64,000 nt of DNA from Acidobacteriota bacterium (GTDB lineage: Bacteria; Acidobacteriota; Vicinamibacteria; Vicinamibacterales; JAKQTR01). The stretch lies in contig JAPKZO010000037.1 in NCBI GenBank assembly GCA_026393755.1, positions 24,634 to 88,633 on the forward strand. The letters are read 5' to 3'. A program made the position numbers and the translations under genes. How positions within the stretch are numbered: position 1 is the first letter of the stretch; each line of letters begins with the position of its first letter. This document shows, in pieces, positions 53,310-62,700 of the stretch. A model generated the notes under the pieces. The model made no database searches, was not told where the DNA came from, and saw only the letters and a list, made by a program, of their open reading frames with translations.

Positions 53310-55016
53310 ATGAGCGGATTGCAGGGGTGCGCCCCCGATCTCTGGCCGGCGTTGAGCATCCTCGCCCTGTTGGTCTTCCTGGGATCCTACAGCTGGCGTC
53401 GCCGCAACGTGCGGGGAGCCACCCCCTTCGCGTTCGCGTGTCTGTTCGGGGCGCTCTGGGTCGTCGGGGCCATCGGGGAGATCTCAGCGACCGATTTCGC
53501 CGGCAAGAAGTTCTGGGTCGAGTACCAGGCCGTCTGCCAGTTGCCGACCGCGACAGCCATTTGCTGCTTCGTCCTGGCGTACGCGGGACTGGGCCGGTGG
53601 CTCACGCGTCGCAACCTGAGTCTTCTGGCGCTGCCTTGTGTGCTCGTCGTTGTGGCTGTGGTGAGCAACGACGTTCATCACCTGCAGTGGACGGCGTTCC
53701 GAATGGACGGGCATGTGGTGGCGTCCCTCGGAACGTTGGGCTGGGCCTTCGTCGCCTACGGGTCGTTGTTGGGCGTGGTCAATTTCCTCGTTCTGCTGTG
53801 GTTCGCCATTCGTTTTCCTCAGCATCGCTGGCCGGCGGGCATCATGCTGCTCGGCCAGATCATCGGACGCGGATCGTTCGTCCTCGACAAGATCTACCCC
53901 GGCACCCTGGGACCGGGAGGCTCGGTATCCCTTGTTGTGGGGGTTCTGGCTGCCGCCTATGCACTGGCCTTCTTTGGCTTCCACGTCTTCGACCCTGTCC
54001 CCCTGGCGCGGGCCAAAGTCATCGAACAGATGCAGGAAGGCATGCTGGTGCTGGACACCCTGGGGCGAATCGTTGACGTGAACTCCGCGGCCGGCCGCAT
54101 GCTGGCCGGACCCGTGGCCGACTTGAGGGGCCGCAGCGCAGCCGAAGTACTGGCGGTAGAACCCGGGCCGCTCATCCAAGCCGACCGGGCGCACCTGACG
54201 CATGCCGAAATCAGCCGGGGTGCCGGCCCGACTCTCCGGCACTACACCGTGAATCCCACACCGCTGACGGACCGGAGGAAGCGGGTTCTCGGTCACCTGG
54301 TCCTGCTCTATGACGTCACCGATCAGAAGCGCCTGGATGAACAGCGAATCGAGCAGCACCGGATGGCAGCCGTCCTGCAAGAGCGCGAGAGTCTGGCGAG
54401 AGAATTACACGACGGCATCGGGCAGGTGCTCGGATACGTCAGCATGCAGGCGCAGACAGCGGCGAAGTGGGTGCAGGACGGGAATCCCGAGAAGGCCCGA
54501 ACGCTGCTCGACCGCCTTGCAGGGGTGGCGCGGGATGCGCACGCCGACGTGCGCGAGTCGATTCTCAATCTGCGGGGCACCTCACCGCAGGATTGGGCGC
54601 TCATCCCAGCCCTGCGTGAGCATCTCAACGCCTTTCAGGCGCACTACGGCGTCCGTGCTGAACTCCGCGTGGGCGAGGGAGTCGAGGAGAACTGCTTCAG
54701 TCCAGCGGCTGGGGTACAGATCCTGCGGGTGGCCCACGAAGCGCTGAGCAACGCGCGCAAACACGGCACAGCCCAAGCGGTGAACGTCAGCATGGAACGC
54801 GACGCCGGCCACGTAGGCGTCACGATCTCGGACGACGGGCGCGGGTTCGACGCGGACATGGTGAAACCCGGGTCTGACGGTCACTTCGGCCTGCTCTTCA
54901 TGCGCGAACGCATCGAGAAGGTTGGTGGATCGCTGATGGTCGACTCCAGCGCCGGATCGGGCACCGTCGTCAGGATCTGTCTGCCTCTCCGCGATCGAGT
55001 GGAGGAATCGACATGA
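53310..55016 (+). CDS. Sensor histidine kinase, 7TM-PAS-HisKA_3 (NarL-partner type)
   Basis: From the ATG at 53310 (a TTG at 53289 is possible) the protein has 568 residues. Seven or so hydrophobic segments up to about 225 resemble the 7TM histidine-kinase N-terminal region. A PAS domain follows at about 235-345, then HisKA_3 with phospho-His in SLARELHDGIGQVLGYV near 370, and HATPase_c with EALSNARKHG and SDDGRGFD. It overlaps the response regulator gene by 4 nt. Confidence 0.92.
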   Translation: MSGLQGCAPDLWPALSILALLVFLGSYSWRRRNVRGATPFAFACLFGALWVVGAIGEISATDFAGKKFWVEYQAVCQLPTATAICCFVLAYAGLGRWLTRRNLSLLALPCVLVVVAVVSNDVHHLQWTAFRMDGHVVASLGTLGWAFVAYGSLLGVVNFLVLLWFAIRFPQHRWPAGIMLLGQIIGRGSFVLDKIYPGTLGPGGSVSLVVGVLAAAYALAFFGFHVFDPVPLARAKVIEQMQEGMLVLDTLGRIVDVNSAAGRMLAGPVADLRGRSAAEVLAVEPGPLIQADRAHLTHAEISRGAGPTLRHYTVNPTPLTDRRKRVLGHLVLLYDVTDQKRLDEQRIEQHRMAAVLQERESLARELHDGIGQVLGYVSMQAQTAAKWVQDGNPEKARTLLDRLAGVARDAHADVRESILNLRGTSPQDWALIPALREHLNAFQAHYGVRAELRVGEGVEENCFSPAAGVQILRVAHEALSNARKHGTAQAVNVSMERDAGHVGVTISDDGRGFDADMVKPGSDGHFGLLFMRERIEKVGGSLMVDSSAGSGTVVRICLPLRDRVEEST

Positions 55017-55699
55017 GAGTGCTGCTCGCCGATGACAACCGCCTGATGCTGGAGGGCCTCCAGAATCTGATGGAAGCTCACGGAATCGAGGTGGCCGGTA
55101 CGGCGGCGGACGGTCAGGAGGCCGTCGCCCGGGCGCGAGAGCTGAAGCCGGACATCATCCTGATGGACATCTGCATGCCGCGCTGCGATGGCCTGACGGC
55201 GACCCGTCTCATCAAGGCCGAGATGCCGGACGCCAGGATTGTCGTCCTGACGACCTCGGCCGAGGACAACGACCTCTTCGAGGCGGTCAAGTCGGGAGCC
55301 TGCGGCTACCTGATCAAGAGCATCAATACGGAGGAACTGATCGAAGCCCTCGAGCAGGCGCAGCACGGCGTGCCCCCGTTTTCGCCCGGGCTCGCCGCCA
55401 GGCTCCTGGCGGAGTTCGGCCGTCTCGCCCGGCAGGCCCCCGGAGAGTCCGAGGCCACGCCAGCGGAGTCCGAGGCTCGTCCCGGCCACGGCCTCACGCC
55501 CCGGCATATCCAGGTGCTGGAGCTCGTGTCGCGTGGCCAGTCCTACAAAGAGGTCGGCGCCCGCCTCCGGCTGAGCTCGCGGACCGTCAAGTACCACATG
55601 GCCGAGATCATGGCGCGGCTTCATCTGGAGAACCGCGCCCAGGTGCTCGCCTATGCTGGGCGCTGCGGCCTGATTGGGAACGCGACACGCGATAAATAG
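55013..55699 (+). CDS. NarL/LuxR-family response regulator
   Basis: This 228-residue protein has a receiver domain (Asp in ILMDICMPRCDG near 54, Lys in LIKSINTEEL) and a LuxR-type helix-turn-helix at about 160-225 (LTPRHIQVLELVSRGQSYKEVGARLRLSSRTVKYHM). It is the cognate partner of the overlapping sensor kinase. The giant secreted repeat protein gene about 1 kb downstream is a possible target, but no binding site is identified. Confidence 0.93.
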   Translation: MRVLLADDNRLMLEGLQNLMEAHGIEVAGTAADGQEAVARARELKPDIILMDICMPRCDGLTATRLIKAEMPDARIVVLTTSAEDNDLFEAVKSGACGYLIKSINTEELIEALEQAQHGVPPFSPGLAARLLAEFGRLARQAPGESEATPAESEARPGHGLTPRHIQVLELVSRGQSYKEVGARLRLSSRTVKYHMAEIMARLHLENRAQVLAYAGRCGLIGNATRDK

Positions 55700-55847
55700 A
55701 GCGCGTCTCAGAGCCAGACGGCACACACTGGCGGCTGCGCTGGTGTGCCTCCAGGCACCTGTGGCGGCCCCACACGACCAGCCCGCAGCCTCGATTCACC
55801 TCCGGCGCCTTGCCCTGCCGGCGCCTCCTTCCGTCATCGGAAACTGA

Positions 55848-55900
55848 CGAGACACTGTCTCCAGGGACAGTCTCGTTCTGCGCGGAGCCTGTCCCTTTTT
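55848..55900 (+). terminator. Intrinsic terminator with a competing upstream hairpin (attenuator-like)
   Basis: GGGACAG (55864-55870) pairs with CTGTCCC (55889-55895), followed directly by TTTTT (55896-55900), an intrinsic terminator. An alternative hairpin pairs CGAGA and CTGTC (55848-55859) with GACAG and TCTCG (55866-55875), using the same bases. The two are mutually exclusive, as in attenuators. It could end the two-component operon or control the small gene at 55966. Confidence 0.5.
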
Positions 55901-55965
55901 GTGTTCCGCGGTCCAGTGTCAGACGCGTTTCCTTCTGTTACTTTCACTGAGGACAGAGGGAAGCC

Positions 55966-56337
55966 ATGGAGAAGCGTCGCCGCGTCGTCATCTACGGCAA
56001 CAGCGTGATCATGGGCGCGATCCGCGCCACCCTCCTGCGCTCGCGGCACTACGACGTCATCTCCCTGCCGCCGGCACATCAGGACAGGCTGGAACGCATC
56101 GCGCCGGACGTGGTGCTGTTCGACCTCGACGCAGCGCGCCCCGAGGCGGCCTTCGACCTGCCGGAACGCCGCCATGACCTGATGCTGATTGGCGTCAGGG
56201 GGAGTGACGGCGAAGGGAAGGTCTGGTCGGGGCGTTCATTGCACGACCTTTCGACCCGGGACCTGCTGAAGATCATCGACCAGAGCGCAGACCTTTCGGC
56301 CCGCGAACCAGAGCCGGTGGGCACGGCTCTTCACTGA
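55966..56337 (+). CDS. Small receiver-like protein of unknown function
   Basis: This 123-residue soluble protein starts behind GAGGGAAG. It has an alpha/beta start like a degenerate receiver (RRRVVIYGNSVIMGAIRATLL) and a central DVVLFDLDAARPE where a phospho-acceptor strand would be. It is too short for a full receiver and lacks the N-terminal acidic pair. It lies between the NarL-type system and the giant repeat protein gene, and may belong to that system. Confidence 0.65.
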   Translation: MEKRRRVVIYGNSVIMGAIRATLLRSRHYDVISLPPAHQDRLERIAPDVVLFDLDAARPEAAFDLPERRHDLMLIGVRGSDGEGKVWSGRSLHDLSTRDLLKIIDQSADLSAREPEPVGTALH

Positions 56338-56725
56338 CCGCCCGTCCATGAGACGGTCCTTGGGGCATGCGGCAGCACACGAACACGACTGGGAATCGAC
56401 CAATCCATCGAGAAAGGGAATCGAAATAGAACCGAGCAACACGCGCAGAGGGTCTTTGCCATACGGTACCCGGCGCCAAGCAGTTGTCCTTGAGGCGTGC
56501 CACTTTCGTTGCCCCCCGCCATCGACCGCGACCCACGCCTTCACGCCGGAACGCCAGGCACGCTCTGACAACTGTCTCGGTGTCTGCGCTTGCGGGGATT
56601 CAGAGCTGAAAGAGGACATTCGTGATAACCGAAGAGGCCCTGCCCGGTCACCAGAAACGCGCCGCAGCCCAAGGCAGGAACGGTTCAGTTCATAGCGAAC
56701 GCGTGGTTCCGCGAGAGGGGCAATC
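56338..56725. other. Upstream region of the giant secreted protein gene
   Basis: This 388-bp stretch has no recognisable gene. It has several AT-richer patches (GAATCGAAATAGAACC near 56430, CATTCGTGATAACC near 56625) and probably contains the promoter of the gene at 56726. No clear operator repeat was seen. Confidence 0.4.
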
Positions 56726-59700
56726 ATGAAGACGAGATCATTCCTGACGTTTCTGGGGCTGTTGGCGGCGCTGATGGTGATCGCACCCGTGGCGCGGGCG
56801 CAGACGACCCAGAAGTTGGCGGTGGATGGATTCAACCCGAACCCGAATGGCACCGTTCGCGCGATCGCTGTGCAGGCGGACGGCCACATCCTCCTGGGCG
56901 GTGAGTTCACCAGTCCCCTGAACCACATCCTGCGGTTAGCGCCATCGGGCCTGGCTATCGACCCGTTCAACCCGAACCCGAATGGCGCCGTGTCCGCCAT
57001 TGTGGTGCAACCCGATGGCAAGATCGTCGTGACAGGGTCCTTTACGGGCTTGGGCGGCATCGGGAACCTGGCCGGGAACTACCTCGCCCGATTGAATCCC
57101 GACGGCACGCTCGACCCCAACTTCCAAGGTGGCTTGCAGTCGCCAGCGATGGCTTTGCAGTCCGATGGCAAGATCCTGGGTTTGTCGATTTTCACCGGCT
57201 ACGGCAGCGGGTACGACCGAGCTTACAGGCTCAACACCAACGGGACCCTGGACTCTAGCTTTCAGAATCACTATGACGTTCATTTTTGGACGCCCAGGCT
57301 ACACGCCGTGGCGGTGCAGCCGGATGGCAAGGTCCTGATCGCAGGCGGCGCTTACGACTCAGGCAGTGGCGCCATCTTGCGCCTGACGGCAGATGGCTAC
57401 ATCGACTGGTATTTCGGCACTACGTTCAGAAATACAGACGGCAGTCCCTGCACCAACCCCGACCATGATCTCAACCTCTGCGTCCCGGCGACGATGGTTG
57501 ACGGCGCCATCTACGCCATCCAGGTGCAGCCGGATGGCAAGATTCTGGTGGGCGGCGATTTCTCGACCTTGGCCGGGGTTGGCCGCAGTTCTCTTGGGCG
57601 GCTGAATCCGAACGGCAGTCTGGACACCGACTTCCATTCCCCGCTCGAGCCGTCCGCAATCGTTTACTCAATTGCGTTGCAGGCGGACGGAAGAATGGTC
57701 CTCGGTGGCACAGACTTCGGATCGAAAGCAGTTCCTGGTGGTGGCTCAGGTCGCGTGAATGTACAGCGGATCAATGCCGATGGGAGCCGCGACGACAGCT
57801 TGACTGAGCCGACGTTTCTTGCAGATTACAGTGCATACGGCTCGGTGTACGCGCTGGCGACGAACGTGGCCCCGAATCCATATGACGCTCTCGTCGGGAA
57901 GATCATCGGGGGGGGTACCTTCGCCGGGCTGTTCGATGAGCTCAACTTGAACTGGTTCGGCCGGCGCAACGTTGCGCGGATGTACACGACGCCGTCTCCA
58001 TATGACCCACAGGCTGTCCAGTTGGCCTCCCAGCAATTGAGCGTCGATCCTTCGTTCGTGGACACGGGCCAGTTGACCTGGACATATGCCGGAACCTTTC
58101 CTGAGCCGGTGTGGGCCGTATTGCAGTTCTCCACCGATGGGGCGAACTGGTCAACGGTCGCGACGGCCACCCGGATCACCAGCGGGGGCGGCTGGACGGG
58201 AACCGTGGCTCAGACGCTCGTGAAAGGCTATTTCCGGGCGCTCGGTCATTACACCTCGGGCCAGTACAACGGCTCGGGCTCCGTGATCGCGTCGCCGACG
58301 GTGCAAGTCGATAATGCCTACGACAGCACCACCAACATTGCGGGCCCATCCGGGGCGTGGGCTGGGGACCCGGTCACTTTTACCGCCACCGTCAGCTCGT
58401 CCGCGCCGGGCGACGCACCCACGGGCATCGTAACGTTCAAGGACGGTAACACGACGATCTGCGCCCAGCCGCTGACGAGTGGCCAGGCGACCTGCACCAC
58501 CTCGTTTGCTGCCCTCGGCTATCACTACATTACGGCGGGGTACTCCGGAGCAGCGGAGTTCCGTGCCAGCGCATCGCCAAGCCCGTTGGGGCTCATGGTG
58601 GGTGGAGTGCCAACCTTCACGACACTCGCTTCCTCCCCGAATCCTTCAACCGCGGGCCAATCCGTGACTCTTACCGCGACCGTGACTAGGGGCGGGGGAG
58701 ACATTGCACCCCCAGCAATCGTGACGTTCTTTGACGGCACAACGGTGCTCGGCAGCGCCACGGTGACGAGCGGCGGCGTGGCGACGCTTGAAACCTTGGC
58801 GCTGGCCACCAGCGGCAGGCACGGCATCACCGCGCAGTATGCCGGCTCGTATGGTTACGGAGCGAGCACGTCGGCCGTGCTCACGCAACAAGTAGTCATC
58901 CTGCCGTTGCCGCCGGACGACTTCAACCCGGGGGCGAACTTAGACGTCCTCGCGATCGCGGTGCAAGCCGACGGGAAGACCTTGGTGGGAGGGTCTTTCA
59001 CAACCCTGGGCGGACAGCCCCGCAACTACATCGGGCGGCTGAACGCGGATGGCACTCTTGACGCTGGCTTTAACCCCGGGGCCGATAGGCCAGTCCGCGC
59101 AATAGCCGTGCAGCTCGACGGCAGAATCCTTGTTGGGGGCCAGTTCACGCAACTGGGCGGCCAGCCCTGCAACCACCTTGGGCGGCTGAACTCGAACGGC
59201 AGCATTGAGACGTGCTTCGATGTTAGGGCGGACGATGCGGTCTGGGCGTTCGCAGTGCAGCCGGATGGCAAGATTCTGGTGGGCGGCGCCTTCACACTCG
59301 TCGCCGGACAGCTCCGCAATCACGTCGCGCGGTTGAACGCGAATGGAACTCTCGACGCGTCTTTCAATCCGGGGGCGGACGCCGCGGTCCTGGCGTTCTT
59401 TAGTCAGTCGGACCAAGGGGTCGCCGTCTTTGCGCTGCAGCCCGACGGCAAGATCCTGATGGGAAGCTCGAACGGCTTGGTGCGGCTGAAGCCAGACGGC
59501 ATTCCCGAGTGGTTCCTCAATGATTGGCACGGCGTCTATACACTGGCGGTCCAGCCCGACGGCAAGATCCTGATGGGTGGCTCCTTCGGGATCGAGCGGC
59601 TGAATACGGATGGCAGCCTGGATTCCGGGTTCACAGCTTCTTTGCCGGGCTCACTCTATGCGATGGCGTTGCAGGCGGATGGCAAGATCTGGGTGGGTGG

Positions 59701-62700
59701 CAGCTTCCACCCGATCAACGATCCCCTCTATTACCTATATCGTCTGAACTCGGATGGAAGCGTCGACTTCAGCACGCAAGTCGGCATCAGTGCCCCCGTT
59801 GTCTACGCCCTGGCCATCCAACCGGGTGGCCAGGTGCTGGTGGGAGGCCATTTCCAGTGGCTGGGCGATCAAAGCCGCAGCTACATCGGGCGGCTGACGA
59901 ATGACACGGCGGCCTCCCGGGAATTCAATTTCGACGTGGATACCGCCCAGCTCACCTGGGCCCTCGGCGGATCGAGTCCCGAGCTGATGTGGACGGCATT
60001 TGAGTTTTCCACCGACGGCTCGACCTGGTCGCCGGTTGTCCTGGCGCCGAATACCACCGTCGCCCGGACCGCCGGCGGCTGGGCGGCGACACTGGACCAA
60101 CCGCACGTGACAGGCACTCTCCGGGCACTGGGCTATTACGGGACGGGCATGGGCTCCGGGTCCGTGGTCACGTCAACGCTGCAAGTGGACTACACCTACG
60201 ACACCACGACCATCGTGGCCGTTTCTCCAGCGACGCCGCAGATGGGAGCAGCGGTCACGCTGACGGCGACCGTTAGCCCGGTTGCGCCAGGGACTGGCAC
60301 ACCCGCGGGCTCGGTGGCATTCTTCAGTGGCGGTATTCCCATCGCGGGATGCGGCGCGCGAGCGCTAGGCAATGGACAAGCGACCTGCAACACTTCGTTC
60401 AGTGCGGTCGGCGTTTACACCATCACCGCGCGATATGGGGGCGATGGGAACTTCCGCACGAGTACGTCGAGTGATTTCCCGCTGTCCGTCAGCCCTGTGC
60501 CCGCGCTGACCGCGACAACCCTGATCTCCTCCCCTAATCCCTCGATCACCAACCAGTCTGTCACGCTGACGGCGACCGTGACTTCACCGGGAGTTGTACC
60601 CGCAGGCAACGTGACGTTCTTCGACGGCGCGACGATGATCGGCACTGGCACGCTGAACGCGAGCGGCGTGGCGACGCTGGCGACGTCGTTCGCGATCAAC
60701 GGCACGCACAGCATCACCGCGCAGTACGCCGGTTCGGCGTATGTCCTGGGCAGCACGTCGGCCGTGCTTTCGCAGCAGGTCGTGAGCACCACTCCACCGG
60801 ACAGCTTCAATCCCGGACTCGCTGGAAATCTCTCGGCCATTGCTGTGCAACCCGATGGCAAGATCGTCCTGGGAGGGTCTTTCGCAATCGCGGGTGGAGA
60901 CACCCACAGCATCGCGCGGCTGAACCCGGATGGCACAGTCGATTCTGGTTTCAACCCTGGAGACAGTCAGTCGGTGGTCAGGGCCTTGGCGGTCCAGGCG
61001 GATGGCAGGATCCTGGTTGGAGGCAGCTTCTCTGCGTTGGACGGCAGTGGTCCCATGAACGTCGCGCGGCTCGGTCCGGATGGCACGCTTGATTCCACGT
61101 TCACTCCACCGGCAGACGGTGGCATCAATACGCTGGCAGTTCAGCCCGATGGAAAGATCTTGCTAGGAGGCTACTTCACATCTTTGGGTGGAGAATCCCG
61201 CAGCCGCATCGGGCGGCTGGACCCAAACGGCAGCCTGGACAGCACCTTCAATCCTGGAGCCAGTTCTAATCTTCGAACCCGTTTTGTTGTCTGGTCCATT
61301 CAGGTGCAACCGGACGGCAAGATCCTGGTTGCGGGCGACTTCGACACCCTGGCCGGGAGCAACCGTCCTGCGATTGGCCGCCTGAATGCGAATGGCAGTA
61401 TCGACACCACGTTTACGAGTCCGTTCCAGACAGGCACAAGTATTTATGCCATCGCCGTGCAGCCGGACGGAAAGGTTCTGGTCTCGGGCGGCTTGGCCGG
61501 CTCGGCCGGCTTCATTTTGAAACGGCTGAACACAGACGGCAGCATCGATACCACGTTCGCAAGTCCTCTCCCAACCGACGGAAACACCTATGCCATAGCA
61601 CTGCAAACCGACGGAAGAATCTTGCTCTGCGGGTATGTAGGGAGCGCGGCCTATCTGTATCGATTGAATTCGAACGGCACCTTCGATGAGACCTTCACAT
61701 CTCAAATCGACGGTTCGGCCGCAAGCATCGTGGCATTGCAGTCGGATGGGAAGGTGCTGGTGGGAGGATGGTTCTCCGCCGTGGACGGGCAGCCCCGGTC
61801 CGGCATCGCACGGCTGACGAATAATATCGCGGCATCCCAGGAATTTAGTCTCGACGTCAATGCAGGCCGGCTAACGTGGATGCGTGGGGGATCCAGTCCC
61901 GAATTGATGTGGACAGCATTTGAGTCTTCCACAGACGGCTCGACCTGGTCGCCGGTTGTCTTGGCGCCGAATACCACCGTCACCCGGACCGCTGGCGGCT
62001 GGAGCGGGTCCGTGGCCCAGCCTCACGTGAAAGGCACGTTTAGGGCGCTGGGCTACTACGGGACGGGCCCGAGCTCAGGGTCCCTGCTGATCTCGACGCT
62101 GCACGTGGATCACGCCTACGACAGCACCACCGCCGTATCCGTTTCTCCGGGCTCGCCGCGTGAGGGAGAATCGGCAACGATAACGGCGACCGTCAGCCCG
62201 GTCTCGCCCGGCACTGGAACACCTACAGGTTCGGTGGCGTTCTTCAGTGGCGGTAGTCCCATCGAGGGATGCGGCGCGCAAGCGCTAGGCAATGGACAAG
62301 CGACCTGCATCACTTCGTTCGGTGCGGTCGGCGTCTACACCATCACCGCGCAGTATGGTGGCGAGGCGGGGTTCCACGGCAGCACGTCGAGTGATTACCC
62401 GCTTTCTGTAATTTCCAAGATCGTTGCAACTGCGACCTCGATCAGCGCGCCGGGGATCAGCTATGGAGCGGACTCGACCGTGACCGTTACTGTCACCGCG
62501 AGCGGTGGATCGGCCGCGCCCACCGGCAGCGTTTCCCTCATCGTGAACAACGGCGCTCCGGTATCCCAGGGGTTAGCCGCCGGGCCGGCGACCAGTTCCG
62601 CGGCGACGTTCACCCTCACGAAGCTTTCAGCCGGCTCCCACACGTTGAGCGCCGCGTACGCGCCGACCGGGAATTTCTCGACTAGTGAAGCTGGCGGCAG

